Below are positions 16,223-25,478 of a stretch of 64,000 nucleotides of DNA, piece after piece. Origin of the DNA: an uncultured Alphaproteobacteria bacterium (GTDB lineage: Bacteria > Pseudomonadota > Alphaproteobacteria > UBA11222); NCBI GenBank assembly GCA_947258435.1, contig CAMYID010000012.1, forward strand, positions 1-64,000, in the 5' to 3' direction. The position numbers and the translations under genes were made by a program. The notes beneath the pieces were generated by a model that was not told the DNA's origin, did not search any database, and saw only the letters and a program-made list of their open reading frames with translations. Numbering within the stretch: the stretch's first letter is position 1; the number at the start of each line of letters is the position of its first letter.

Positions 16223-16486
16223 ATGTCGGAAGGCGAGGATAAGGAAACAGGCGGATCAAAGCGGCTTGAAGGGATTCTGACCCTCGATCTCGTTGCGATT
16301 GAGGAAGGGGCCGCTGTCCGGCTTGTCGGCGGAGAAACCGCAGAAGTTGTCGACAATCCGCGTGACGGGATGTGGATCCTGCTGCGTTATACCGATGTGC
16401 CCGGTGATCCGGCCCGTCAGGGGGAGGAAGAGCTTGTATTCTGGGCCGATGTGCTTGGCGTGGTGCAGGAAGGTCAGGGGGGATGA
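16223..16486 (+). CDS. Unknown 87-aa protein in the dioxygenase operon
   Basis: The gene starts 12 bases after the beta subunit (ribosome site AAGGGGACAGG) and overlaps the following SDR by four bases, so it is part of the operon. The product is acidic, has no Cys, and is built of short predicted strands (ILTLDLVAIEEGAAVRLV, GMWILLRY, LVFWADVLGVV). It is therefore not a ferredoxin. It could be a small accessory or assembly protein for the dioxygenase, or a substrate-binding protein; nothing visible decides this. I do not recognise the family. Confidence 0.75.
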   Translation: MSEGEDKETGGSKRLEGILTLDLVAIEEGAAVRLVGGETAEVVDNPRDGMWILLRYTDVPGDPARQGEEELVFWADVLGVVQEGQGG

Positions 16487-17214
16487 GCGAGGGCCGGGTC
16501 GTTCTGATTACCGGTGGCACCTATGGCATTGGCCGTGCCGCGACGCTGGGTTTTGCCGCGCAGGGTGATCGGGTTTACACATTCGGGATCGATGCACAGG
16601 CGACTGAAGCCGTTGCCGCGTTGGCGGAAGCCGCCGGTTCGCCGGTCGATGCGACAACGCTCGATATCACCGACGGAGACGGGGTCCGCGCGCTTGTCCG
16701 GCGTATCCTCGATAAGGAAGGCCGGATTGACGGTCTGGTGAACAATGCCGCCGCCCGGCCTACCGGCACCATGGAAACCGCGACTGAGGATGACTGGGAT
16801 CTTGCCTTTAATGTCAATATTCGCGGCATGTTCGTGGCGACAAAGGCGGTGTTGCCGCAAATGCTCGAACGCCGGCGGGGGGTGATCGTCAATGTGGCCT
16901 CGGGTTCGGGCTATGGCCGGGGCGGTCTTGTTGCCTATGGCGCGTCCAAGGGGGCGGTCTTTGCCTTCACCAAATGCCTTGCCATCGATCACGCGGCGCA
17001 GGGTATCCGTGCCAACACCGTGGTGCCCGGCTTTACCGAATCCGGCATGACGGAAAACTTCCCCTCGGAAGTGATGGCAATGGGGGCTGGAATGAGTGTT
17101 GCCGGTCGCGTCAACAAACCTGAAGAGGTGGCGGAGGCGATCCTGTGGCTCGCATCCGACAAGGCGGCGATTGTTAGCGGTACGACGATTGAGGCAGGTA
17201 CTCTGCCGCGCTGA
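16483..17214 (+). CDS. Short-chain dehydrogenase/reductase (dihydrodiol dehydrogenase candidate)
   Basis: A 243-aa classical SDR: cofactor motif TGGTYGIG (residues 10-17), NNAA at about 88, catalytic Ser in VASGSGYG and Tyr-x3-Lys in YGASK (about 149-153). In dioxygenase operons an SDR commonly oxidises the cis-dihydrodiol formed by the oxygenase to a catechol or enol with NAD+. The four-base overlap with the 87-aa gene supports a joint pathway. It could instead act on a ring alcohol. Confidence 0.88.
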   Translation: MSEGRVVLITGGTYGIGRAATLGFAAQGDRVYTFGIDAQATEAVAALAEAAGSPVDATTLDITDGDGVRALVRRILDKEGRIDGLVNNAAARPTGTMETATEDDWDLAFNVNIRGMFVATKAVLPQMLERRRGVIVNVASGSGYGRGGLVAYGASKGAVFAFTKCLAIDHAAQGIRANTVVPGFTESGMTENFPSEVMAMGAGMSVAGRVNKPEEVAEAILWLASDKAAIVSGTTIEAGTLPR

Positions 17215-17263
17215 GTTCGGTTTGGCTATGCGCGGGCAGGCTGTTCAGTAGGGAGCGAGCATC

Positions 17264-17989
17264 ATGATTGATTTGCATTTTTGGCCAACACCGAACGGAA
17301 AGAAGGTGACAATCCTGCTTGAGGAAACCGGGCTTGATTACCGCATCGTTCCCTGCAATATCGCATTCGGTGATCAGTTTAAGGATGAATTCCTTGACAT
17401 ATGTCCGAATAACCGCATGCCGGCATTGGTTGACCATGAGCCGGCAGGTGGCGGCGAACCGGTATCTGTTTTCGAATCCGGTGCGATCATGATGTATATC
17501 GCGGAAAAAGCAGGTCGGTTCTGGCCGCAGGATCTGCGCGGCAAATACGAGGTCACCCAGTGGGTTGTCTGGCAGATGGCCAATCAGGGCCCCAAACTCG
17601 GCGAGTGTGGGCATTTTCGACGGCTGGGTGAAGATGAGGGGGATCAGTCCTATGCCATCCGCCGTTTCACCGACGAGGCCAACAGGCTGTATGGTGTGTT
17701 GAACAACCGGCTTTACGACCGGCCCTATATTGCCGGCGATGATTATTCGATTGCCGATATGATTTGCTACCCCTGGTGTGTGAACTGGAAAAACCAGGGT
17801 CAGGACATTGACGAATTCAAATATTTCAAGCGCTGGTTCGAGGAGATGGGCGCGCGTCCCGCAGTGCAGCGCGGTATGGCGGCCGGCAGCAATCTTAGCG
17901 TAGATTTTTCGCAATTATCGAAAGAAGAACAGTTGCGTTTGCGAGAAATGCTTTATAATCAGCGCGCCCGCCCGGCACCGGCAGAATAG
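17264..17989 (+). CDS. Glutathione S-transferase, YfcG/YghU-like
   Basis: A 241-aa GST. The N-terminal thioredoxin-like domain begins DLHFWPTPNGKKVTILLEE, the Thr/Asn-type active-site start of the Nu/Ure2-like class, and carries NNRMPALVD (cis-Pro loop) and FESGAIMMYIAEK. The C-terminal helical domain contains YIAGDDYSIADMICYPW, the capping-box region of GSTs. GSTs are frequent in aromatic-degradation operons, where they detoxify or isomerise reactive products. It is 49 bp behind the SDR, with GGGAGCGAG before the ATG, and probably in the same transcript. Confidence 0.88.
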   Translation: MIDLHFWPTPNGKKVTILLEETGLDYRIVPCNIAFGDQFKDEFLDICPNNRMPALVDHEPAGGGEPVSVFESGAIMMYIAEKAGRFWPQDLRGKYEVTQWVVWQMANQGPKLGECGHFRRLGEDEGDQSYAIRRFTDEANRLYGVLNNRLYDRPYIAGDDYSIADMICYPWCVNWKNQGQDIDEFKYFKRWFEEMGARPAVQRGMAAGSNLSVDFSQLSKEEQLRLREMLYNQRARPAPAE

Positions 17990-18032
17990 TCAGCCACCCG
18001 CGGCGGTTTTCAATACATCGTAGAACAAGAGA

Positions 18033-18278
18033 ATGAGAAGGGTTTCACTTACTGCTCTCACCGCCGGACTGATCGCGTTTGCCAGTCCCGTATTTGCTGG
18101 GTCACTCTCGGTTATGATTGAGGAAATCGAGGCGGCGCTTTCAAGTATGGAACTTCCTGAGGAAACGCGGGAACAAGTCGAAGCTTTACTCGATGAAGGG
18201 CGTGATCTTCTTGGTCAGGGCAATGACGACAAGGCGACTGAAATCCTGAGCCAGGCGGAAGAGCTGCTGGGGATGTAA
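18033..18278 (+). CDS. Small secreted helical protein
   Basis: An 81-aa protein with a clear signal peptide (RRVSLTALTAGLIAFA, cleavage probably after VFA near residue 22). The mature part is about 59 residues, strongly acidic and helical, with ETREQVEALLDEGRDL and a second similar helix KATEILSQAEELL. It would be periplasmic. I recognise no family. It follows the GST with only 43 bp between, so it may belong to the end of that operon or be independent. Confidence 0.65.
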   Translation: MRRVSLTALTAGLIAFASPVFAGSLSVMIEEIEAALSSMELPEETREQVEALLDEGRDLLGQGNDDKATEILSQAEELLGM

Positions 18279-18318
18279 TCTCCCCTCTTCGCATCACGCG
18301 AAGGCCGGTAAATTCAGG

Positions 18319-18374
18319 GGCCCGTGTGTTCGGCATTTCCAGCTTGTTCAAACTGGAAACTGGACGCACGGGCC
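18319..18374 (+). terminator. Nested double hairpin
   Basis: An outer stem GGCCCGTG (18319-18326) / CACGGGCC (18367-18374) encloses an inner stem TTTCCAG (18336-18342) / CTGGAAA (18353-18359). It is followed by TTT only. It lies between the small secreted protein gene and the next operon and probably ends transcription. Confidence 0.55.
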
Positions 18375-18461
18375 TTTGACATTTAAACCAAAGTCAATCA
18401 AGTGCCGGGCGGGATCTGCCTGCGACCGGCCGGGAAATCTGCAGCGGGAGGAAACAGCATC

Positions 18462-20537
18462 ATGGCCGCAATCAACGATGTAACCGATTTGGAAATCCGT
18501 GACGGGATCGCGGTGCTGACACTGGACAGCCCCCCGGTCAATGCATTGAGCGCACCGGTTCGGGACGGCCTCTATAAGGGCATGCAGCAGGCCATCGCCG
18601 ATGACGGCGCTTCCGCGGTGGTGCTGGTTTGCGCGGGCCGGACGTTCATCGCCGGTGCGGATATTACGGAGCTGGGGTCCGGCGGCCCGCAGGGGGCAAG
18701 CCTGACCGATGTGCAGGATATGATGGAATCAAGCCCCAAACCCGTTGTCGCGGCTATTCATGGCACTGCCCTTGGTGGCGGGCTTGAAACCGCATTATGC
18801 TGTCACTATCGGGTGGGTGTCCCATCCGCTTTGTTCGGTCTGCCGGAAGTCAAACTGGGCTTGCTGCCGGGGGCGGGCGGCACCCAGCGACTGCCGCGCA
18901 TCGTGGGCCCGGAAATGGCTGTTGAAATGGTCGGGATCGGGGAACCGATCGGGGCGGAAAAGGCGCTCGAGGTGGGGCTGATCAGCGAAATTATCGAAGG
19001 TGATTTGACCGAAGGCGCGATTGCATTCGCAAAGAAACTTGTGGCTGAAAACAAGCCGCTTGTCCGGGTGCGCGATGACGATAGCAAGGTCGCTCCGGCG
19101 CGCGGCAAGCCCGAGATTGTCGATAGTTTCCGCAAGGCGCATGCGCGCAAGAATCGCGGATTTCTGGCGCCCGAATATAATATCCAGTGTATCGAGGCAG
19201 CGGTTGAACTGCCCTTTGAAGAAGGGCTTAAGCGCGAGGGCGAGCTGTTTCGTGAATTGCTGAAAGGTCCGCAATCGGCGGCCCAGCGTTATATGTTCTT
19301 TGCCGAACGGCAGGCAGCGAAAATTCCCGATGTGCCCAAGGAAACATCGCAAATTGCTGTGCAGAAGGTAGGCGTGATCGGTGCGGGCACCATGGGCGGC
19401 GGCATCACAATGAATTTTGTGAATGTCGGTATTCCGGTGACGATCGTTGAAACGGGCCAGGAAGCGCTTGATCGCGGACTTGCGGTCGTGCGGCGCAATT
19501 ATGAGAACAGCGCCAGGAAGGGCAAGCTCACCCAGGAAGAGGTGGAGCGCCGCATGGGGCTGATTACCCCAAGCCTCGATATGGCCGATCTGGGCGATGT
19601 CGATATGGTGATCGAAGCGGTGTTCGAGAATATGGACCTGAAGAAGGAGATCTTCACCAAACTCGATGCAATCTGCAAACAGGGCGCCATTCTTGCAACC
19701 AATACATCCGCGCTGGATATCAATGAAATTGCCGCTGTGACAAAGCGACCCGAAGCTGTCATCGGCACACATTTCTTCAGCCCGGCCAATGTCATGAAAC
19801 TGGTCGAGGTTGTGCGTGGCGACAAAACATCGAAGGAAGTCATCGCCACCTGCATGGCGCTTGGCAAGAAGATCGAGAAAATTCCCGTGCTGGCCGGGGT
19901 GTGCCACGGCTTCATCGGCAACCGTATGCTGTTCGGGCGGCGCGTTCAGGCTGACAAGCTGATCCTTGAAGGTGCAACGCCAAAGCGTGTTGATGATGTG
20001 CTGTTCGAGTTCGGCCTGCCGATGGGGCCCTTCGCGATGAGCGATCTGGCCGGCGTCGATGTCGGTTGGAATCCCAAGACTTCAAACGGGGCGAGTATTC
20101 GGGACCGTCTGTGTGAAGCGGGTCGGCGCGGGCAGAAAACCAATGCCGGTTACTATGATTACAAGGAAGGCGACCGCACGCCTGTCGAAAGTGCAGAAGC
20201 GCTTGAGATCATCAAGGGGTTTGCGGCCGAGAAGGGCTATCCCCAGCGTGAGGTCAGCGATCAGGAAATTCTCGAGCGTTGTCTTTTCCCGATGATCAAT
20301 GAGGGGGCCAAGATCCTTGAGGAAGGCATTGCCATCCGCGCAAGCGACATCGATGTGGTCTGGGTCTATGGCTATGGCTGGCCTGTCTATCGCGGCGGAC
20401 CGATGTATTGGGCCAATAGCATGGGGCTCGACAAGGTGGTCGCGCGGATGGAAGAATTCGCAAAGGACGATCCCGAATTCTGGAAGCCGGCGGGGCTTCT
20501 TGCCAAACTTGCCGCCGAAGGGGGCAAATTCCAGTAA
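18462..20537 (+). CDS. Fused enoyl-CoA hydratase / 3-hydroxyacyl-CoA dehydrogenase (FadB/FadJ type)
   Basis: A 691-aa bifunctional beta-oxidation enzyme. The N-terminal crotonase domain has [14 protein letters not shown] and [17 protein letters not shown] (hydratase active site, about residues 105-145). The NAD-binding domain of the dehydrogenase starts at [11 protein letters not shown] (about residue 305), with the active-site region GTHFFSPAN near 433 and a C-terminal helical domain. It hydrates 2-enoyl-CoA and oxidises the 3-hydroxy product. I start at ATG 18462, after GGGAGGAAAC; an earlier GTG at 18402 lacks a ribosome site. It supplies the step after the acyl-CoA dehydrogenases. Confidence 0.93.
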   Translation: MAAINDVTDLEIRDGIAVLTLDSPPVNALSAPVRDGLYKGMQQAIADDGASAVVLVCAGRTFIAGADITELGSGGPQGASLTDVQDMMESSPKPVVAAIHGTALGGGLETALCCHYRVGVPSALFGLPEVKLGLLPGAGGTQRLPRIVGPEMAVEMVGIGEPIGAEKALEVGLISEIIEGDLTEGAIAFAKKLVAENKPLVRVRDDDSKVAPARGKPEIVDSFRKAHARKNRGFLAPEYNIQCIEAAVELPFEEGLKREGELFRELLKGPQSAAQRYMFFAERQAAKIPDVPKETSQIAVQKVGVIGAGTMGGGITMNFVNVGIPVTIVETGQEALDRGLAVVRRNYENSARKGKLTQEEVERRMGLITPSLDMADLGDVDMVIEAVFENMDLKKEIFTKLDAICKQGAILATNTSALDINEIAAVTKRPEAVIGTHFFSPANVMKLVEVVRGDKTSKEVIATCMALGKKIEKIPVLAGVCHGFIGNRMLFGRRVQADKLILEGATPKRVDDVLFEFGLPMGPFAMSDLAGVDVGWNPKTSNGASIRDRLCEAGRRGQKTNAGYYDYKEGDRTPVESAEALEIIKGFAAEKGYPQREVSDQEILERCLFPMINEGAKILEEGIAIRASDIDVVWVYGYGWPVYRGGPMYWANSMGLDKVVARMEEFAKDDPEFWKPAGLLAKLAAEGGKFQ

Positions 20538-20575
20538 GCTTTGCGGGCACCGGATTTTTCGGTGCGGGAGATATG

Positions 20576-20602
20576 AAGGGCCGGATCAATCGTCCGGCCC
20601 TT
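20576..20602. terminator. Bidirectional terminator between converging genes
   Basis: AAGGGCCGGA (20576-20585) pairs over 10 bp with TCCGGCCCTT (20593-20602), loop of seven bases. It lies between the plus-strand FadB/FadJ-type gene and the minus-strand hydrolase. Confidence 0.8.
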
Positions 20603-20627
20603 TCCTGATTCCGATAGCCGATAGGGT

Positions 20628-21587
20628 CTAATCGCCGACATGGTCGGCGAGGAAGGTTTCGCATCGTTGCCGCGCCGTGGCGCCAACTGCGGTCGGAAAG
20701 GCGGTGAAGCCATGCGCGCAGCCGGGATAGACGGCAAGTTCCGCCTGATTGCCCGCCGCGATCCAGCGCATATACATGAACAGGGAATCATCGCGCAACG
20801 GGTCCTGCGTGCCGATGGTAAATAGTGCAGGCGGCAGGCCGGCAAGGTCTGCAAAAAGCGGCGATATATCCGGATCGCATTCCCTGCCCGCTACGCCGAA
20901 ATGATCGATAAACCACCGCATGACAGGGGTATTGATGATCAGCGGTGCATCGCCCCAGTTCGCAGCGCTGGGGGTCAGGTTAAGATCATAGACGCCAAAT
21001 ACCAGATTGGCCGCCGCAAAGTTGCGGTAACTGTGCTTGTCGCGCATCCGCAACAGGGTAAGCGCGGCAAGATGCCCGCCGGCGGACTCGCCACCAATCG
21101 TCAGCCGGTCAGTGCCGAATTCCGCCTTGGCATTTTCGACAAGCCAGATGGCCGCCGCCTCGCAATCATCAGGTGCCGCCGGATAGGGGTGTTCTGGCGC
21201 AAGCCGGTAATCGACGCTGACAACCGCCATATTGGTGGTGTTCGCGATGCTCTCGAGCGTGGGGTCCTGCCCGTCGGCGCGACCGATCACCCAACCCCCG
21301 CCATGGATATGCAGATACACACCATCGGGTGCAGCCGGTTGAAACACACGGATGGGGATATTGCCATCGGGTCCGGGTATGACGCGATTGACCGCATGAT
21401 CGGAATAAACCGGTGTGCCAAGCGGGCTGCCGCCGCTCGCCAGTAAATCGCGCAGCGCCTGTGGTGCCATCTCATGCCAGGGGGTGGCCGCGTTCATGGC
21501 ATCCAGAATCATCTGATTGATTGCAAGGTTTTCGCGATCCTGGGCTGCGTCGTCAAAAAGATCGGGGTCTGGAGCGGATTGTTTCAT
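20628..21587 (-). CDS. Alpha/beta hydrolase, hormone-sensitive-lipase (family IV) type
   Basis: A 319-aa esterase-like protein. HIHGGGWVIG (about residues 92-101) is the oxyanion-hole motif of the HSL family and GESAGG (about 167-172) the nucleophile elbow; DPLRDD and a His in GCAHGF near the C-terminus complete the probable Ser-Asp-His triad. It would hydrolyse a carboxylic ester or lactone, possibly the lactone product of the monooxygenase at 12391, but that link is speculative. Two related hydrolases are at 49254 and 50191. Confidence 0.85.
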   Translation of the reverse strand: MKQSAPDPDLFDDAAQDRENLAINQMILDAMNAATPWHEMAPQALRDLLASGGSPLGTPVYSDHAVNRVIPGPDGNIPIRVFQPAAPDGVYLHIHGGGWVIGRADGQDPTLESIANTTNMAVVSVDYRLAPEHPYPAAPDDCEAAAIWLVENAKAEFGTDRLTIGGESAGGHLAALTLLRMRDKHSYRNFAAANLVFGVYDLNLTPSAANWGDAPLIINTPVMRWFIDHFGVAGRECDPDISPLFADLAGLPPALFTIGTQDPLRDDSLFMYMRWIAAGNQAELAVYPGCAHGFTAFPTAVGATARQRCETFLADHVGD

Positions 21588-21792
21588 TTTCTTGATTCGC
21601 TGTTTATCCGGTCAGGTCATGCGGTGCGTTGCCGTTCGACAAAAAACTCCGCCTATGCAACTATATAGCCGCTTCGATAGAAAAGAATAACGGATCGTCA
21701 CCGGGGCAGCGAGCTGGTTTTCGGCAAATGAGCCGGGCAAGGCGGATTGTGTGTGAAAGCGATCTGGCAGGTTATGACGGGAGTGTGGTGTT

Positions 21793-22161
21793 ATGTCAGC
21801 AGGCAGGCTGCTTGTCATGGATGATGAGCCAAGGTTTGGCGCTTTTGTCGAGGAGGTGGCACAAGACCTGTCCTATGAAGTGCGGGTGCTGTGCAATCCG
21901 ACCGAGTTCAAGGATGTGTATGCGGAGTTTGTGCCCGATACCATTGTGTTGGATATGGTCATGCCCGAGTTTGACGGGACTGAAATCACAAGATGGCTGA
22001 GTACGCAAAAGTTTGCCGGAAAGCTTTTGATTGTGACCGGCTATAATCCGCAATATTCCAAAATTGCCAAAACCTTGGGTGAGCTTGGCGGGCTCACGCA
22101 TGTCGAACGGCTGAGCAAGCCATTACGATTGGAAGAATTGCGCCGCGCGCTGCGGGCATAG
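21793..22161 (+). CDS. Single-domain response regulator
   Basis: A 122-aa receiver domain without an output domain. The acidic pocket is Asp10-Asp11, the phospho-acceptor is Asp54 (IVLDMVMPEFDG) and the conserved Lys is in RLSKPLR near residue 107; the switch Thr is in LIVTGYN. Stand-alone receivers act through protein contacts or in phosphorelays. It converges with the histidine kinase gene 77 bp away on the other strand, so the two may work together. GTTATGTC precedes the coding region with a weak ribosome site. Confidence 0.88.
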   Translation: MSAGRLLVMDDEPRFGAFVEEVAQDLSYEVRVLCNPTEFKDVYAEFVPDTIVLDMVMPEFDGTEITRWLSTQKFAGKLLIVTGYNPQYSKIAKTLGELGGLTHVERLSKPLRLEELRRALRA

Positions 22162-22237
22162 TGCCGATTGCGGCCGGCGGTGGATGCGGGTGGGACACAA
22201 TAGCCGGCAGCCAGCCGATACTGTTGTCGTTGCGCGC

Positions 22238-23872
22238 TTAGCCTGTCTCGGGAAAACGGACAAGCGGTAGCAGCACCGTAAAACGACTTCCTTTGCCCAG
22301 CTTGCTTTCCAGCTTGAGATCGCCATCCATCAACAGGGCCAGACGACGGGAAATATGCAGTCCGATTCCCGTTCCCTCGCCGACATCGTCATAGGCGCTG
22401 GCATTGGTGCCGCGCACGAATTTATCGAATATCGCTTCCTGCATTTTTTCCGGTACGCCGATACCGGTATCCCAGAAAGCTATGGCTGCACAGGGGCTGG
22501 GGCGATCAAGCAGCGCTTCGATATCGACGCCAATCCTGCCGCCGGCTTCGGTGAATTTCACGGCATTGCTCAGCAGATTGACAAAAATCTGCGTTGCGGG
22601 AACCGGGTCCGCATTGACGATCCAGCCATCGTCAATTCCCGCTGCGCTGAGGTCCAGATTCTTTGCGTTTGCGCGCATCTGAACGATGCTGACTGCTTTT
22701 CGGATCAGGCCGGCAAGTTCGATCGGCTGCGGCGACAGGGCTAATTCATTAGCCTCAATACTGGCGGCATCGAGCATTGAATCGATCAGCGAGAGCAAAT
22801 GCCGCCCCGATTTCAGTATGTCACTCGCATAGGCGGTATATTGCGCATTGAGCTCGCCGAACAGCGACATGGTCATCGCTTCGGAAAAACCCAGAATTGC
22901 GTTGAGCGGGGTGCGCAGCTCATGACTCATGGTTGCCAGGAATTCAGATTTGGCGCGTAGCGCTTTCTCCGCGCGGCCGCGTTCCATCTCAAGCTGTGTA
23001 TTCCGGTTTGTCAGATCCTCACGGGCCTGCTCAAGCTGCGATCTGGCCCGTGCAGCGCCATCTTCCATTCGAAAGCGTTCAGTTACATCGCTGCCCACGC
23101 CCCTGAAGCCTGCAAAGGTGCCAGTATCCGCATCAAAAAAAGGCACGCCGCTGAGATGAAAAAACCGCTCCTGCTGTCTTTCATCGGCAATGCGGAAAAT
23201 TGTTTCACGGAAGGGCTGGCGCCCGTCAATTGCGGCGGGCAGCTCTGTTTTGTTGCCCGCCCGATCGACAAAATCGCCCAGTTCGCTCAATGCGCGGCCA
23301 AAATATAAAACAGCCGGACGCCCGGCGACGTCCGTGATCCGGTCAGACAGGTCGAAAATCTTGCCATCTCTGTCAATTTCCCAGAAGAAATCTGAGCTGG
23401 CGCGGACCTGATCATTCTTGCGTTCAAGCTCGCCGGTGACTTTTTGTAATGCTTCCAACTGGTCGGTCGTGTCGACATAATAGCCAAAAATACCGATAAC
23501 CGATTGCGTATCGCCAAAAACCGGATAGTGGCAGGATTTGGCAAAACCCTGCCGGCTTTTTGTGTCGAGGCGCTCATTCTGTTCGAAACTGTCCCGGTGC
23601 GCCGCGATGAATTCGGTAATATGGGCCGCAATAAAATTACCCTGCCCGCCGGTCGATTTCTGGACACTGTAATAAGCCGGGCTTGCCAGAACTATCTGCC
23701 CGTCGGGATTGGCGACGTAAAATGCCAGATCAGGGGAGAAGGTCACGCATTCGGCCGCTTGCGACAGCAATTCTCGCCACATCGTTATGCCGTTTGCGGT
23801 TGGCTCTGTCATCGCATTCGCCGCTTGTGATTGCGAAGAAACTTTAAGTTCAGGCTCAAGAAATCGCCGCAT
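22238..23872 (-). CDS. PAS-domain sensor histidine kinase
   Basis: This 544-aa soluble kinase has no membrane segment. Two PAS-like regions are followed by a coiled coil (about 265-305) and a HisKA domain with His317 in MSHELRTPLNAILGFSEAM. The ATPase domain has NLLSNAVKF (N box), DTGIGVPE (G1) and GEGTGIGLHISRRL (G2). It senses a cytoplasmic signal and phosphorylates itself and then a partner receiver. It lies 22 bp behind a DUF2336 gene in the same orientation, and its 3' end faces the single-domain regulator at 21793, its likely partner. Confidence 0.92.
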   Translation of the reverse strand: MRRFLEPELKVSSQSQAANAMTEPTANGITMWRELLSQAAECVTFSPDLAFYVANPDGQIVLASPAYYSVQKSTGGQGNFIAAHITEFIAAHRDSFEQNERLDTKSRQGFAKSCHYPVFGDTQSVIGIFGYYVDTTDQLEALQKVTGELERKNDQVRASSDFFWEIDRDGKIFDLSDRITDVAGRPAVLYFGRALSELGDFVDRAGNKTELPAAIDGRQPFRETIFRIADERQQERFFHLSGVPFFDADTGTFAGFRGVGSDVTERFRMEDGAARARSQLEQAREDLTNRNTQLEMERGRAEKALRAKSEFLATMSHELRTPLNAILGFSEAMTMSLFGELNAQYTAYASDILKSGRHLLSLIDSMLDAASIEANELALSPQPIELAGLIRKAVSIVQMRANAKNLDLSAAGIDDGWIVNADPVPATQIFVNLLSNAVKFTEAGGRIGVDIEALLDRPSPCAAIAFWDTGIGVPEKMQEAIFDKFVRGTNASAYDDVGEGTGIGLHISRRLALLMDGDLKLESKLGKGSRFTVLLPLVRFPETG

Positions 23873-23894
23873 TGCTTACCCCCGAAACCTGTCC

Positions 23895-25007
23895 CTAACC
23901 GGCAAGCTCTTTGACAGCATTGTCCAAATAAGACTCTGAGTGCCAATATCGCAACACGATATGCGCTTTATCAGACGATATATTGCGAAATATTTCAAGT
24001 ACTTCATAAAGTTTCGTTGTGGACTGTCTTTGGTCGCTGTTCTGATGCAACAGTAACAGGGCCATGGTTGAAAAATGCGCTTCCGGGAATTTGACGGCCT
24101 TGCACAGGATGGCAAGCGGCTCGATCGATGTGTCAAAAATGATGCGCCTTATGATTTGCGTGCTTAAATCCGCCAGTAAAGCCATGGCCGCTATATAGGC
24201 AGCGATATGGCCCTTTCTGAGCATGTTGATCACGGCCTCCGGTGTGAGCGCCTGATCCGCATACAGTTTTTCAACAAGCTGAATGGCTGCGCTATCGATG
24301 GACAGTTGATCCGACTGATCCGCATCGTCGATCAGCTTGCCGGTCGATCTTTCAATTGCCGGATCGATGTCATACTCACTCAGCTCGAAATCGGTCAGGA
24401 TCTTGTTGCGCAGGGCTGCTGAAACCCACCAGAACATGCGGTGGGCAAGGCTGGCGGGCAGATCCTCACGGGCCAGTAGCGGCCCCTGAAACTGGCTGTA
24501 CTGCCGGCTTTCGGCGACCAGATAGGCCATGGCATCCTGGGAAATCGCCGCGCTTTCATTTTTCAGCAGCGATTCGATAACATCTTCATCGCCGGTTGAG
24601 ACAAGCGAGCTGCTGACCAGTTCGGATATGTCGCGTCGCATCGCGATGCTGAGCTGATGCTCCTTGGTGCGGTGCTTGATGATTTCGACAAGCTGCGCAT
24701 CGCAGAGCAGCTTTGACTTCAGCAGGACAGGCCGCGCGACGCTGGCCTCATCCTGCGCCAGAAACGCGATGAGCGACGGCGCAGCCACAGCCGAATCTGC
24801 GAGCTTCCGGGCAAGCTCGCGACGTAGCGACAGCTCCATCTGGTGTACCAGACTGGTCAGGATATCGTCCATCATGGCGCGTTCCTGATCGTTCAGCCGG
24901 CCGTCAGGGGAAATGAAAAAGTCGAGCATATTATCCGCAAGAACACTGCGCGAATGCGCCGTGCCCTCACGCGCCAGATCGATCAGGGACTGCAGATCCC
25001 GATCCAT
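23895..25007 (-). CDS. DUF2336 domain protein
   Basis: A 370-aa, largely helical protein of the alphaproteobacterial DUF2336 family, recognisable by LADSAVAAPSLIAFLAQDEASVARPVL near residue 70-95 (quoted in part: LIAFLAQDEASVARPVL) and HEAT-like helical repeats through the rest. It starts after TGGAGGAATGA. The gene is upstream of, and 22 bp from, the histidine kinase and is probably co-transcribed with it. DUF2336 proteins often accompany signalling genes in this class. Their biochemical role is not established; a scaffold or regulatory partner of the kinase is an inference. Confidence 0.82.
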   Translation of the reverse strand: MDRDLQSLIDLAREGTAHSRSVLADNMLDFFISPDGRLNDQERAMMDDILTSLVHQMELSLRRELARKLADSAVAAPSLIAFLAQDEASVARPVLLKSKLLCDAQLVEIIKHRTKEHQLSIAMRRDISELVSSSLVSTGDEDVIESLLKNESAAISQDAMAYLVAESRQYSQFQGPLLAREDLPASLAHRMFWWVSAALRNKILTDFELSEYDIDPAIERSTGKLIDDADQSDQLSIDSAAIQLVEKLYADQALTPEAVINMLRKGHIAAYIAAMALLADLSTQIIRRIIFDTSIEPLAILCKAVKFPEAHFSTMALLLLHQNSDQRQSTTKLYEVLEIFRNISSDKAHIVLRYWHSESYLDNAVKELAG

Positions 25008-25175
25008 TCATTCCTCCATATGCAGATGCTCTCGCCAACGCGCCGCCGCGTATTGGAGACCCGTACTAGCGGTAATTTGCTATAAGGAATAAAATATTGT
25101 GTTAATGACGATTGTCGTTATGACTGTATAAAATCGGTTTATTATGCAGGGATGCGAACAGGCAGGAGAGTTTTG

Positions 25176-25400
25176 GTGCAGAAATCGCCACGATTTAAGA
25201 ATGATGTCGGCGTCGCGCAAATTGCCATTGGCGCGCGGGAGTTCGAATGCATCGGTGCGTCACCGCCACATGATCACCCGCATGTTTATCTCGATATGGG
25301 GCAGGATTTGCAGATCAGATGTCCCTATTGCGGGACCTTGTATGTCTATCAACCCGACCTCCAGCCGCAGGCCGCGCAACCGGAAGAGTGCGCAGCCTGA
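25176..25400 (+). CDS. zf-CHCC zinc-finger protein (NDUFS6-like)
   Basis: A 74-aa protein with the CHCC zinc site: Cys25 (EFECIGA), a His in PPHDHPHVYLDMG (residues 31-43), and Cys49-x2-Cys52 (RCPYCGT). This matches the small alphaproteobacterial zinc-finger proteins related to mitochondrial complex I subunit NDUFS6. It may be an accessory subunit of NADH dehydrogenase. I prefer the GTG at 25176 (preceded by CAGGAGAG), giving MQKSPRFKND, over the ATG at 25152, which has a poorer ribosome site. Confidence 0.85.
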   Translation: MQKSPRFKNDVGVAQIAIGAREFECIGASPPHDHPHVYLDMGQDLQIRCPYCGTLYVYQPDLQPQAAQPEECAA

Positions 25401-25478
25401 GATTGATCTTGTCTGCTGAGGGTCAGGCGTGCGCAGTCCGGGCGCGCTGCCGCCATAGAGGCGGGTGAGTGCGGAGCG

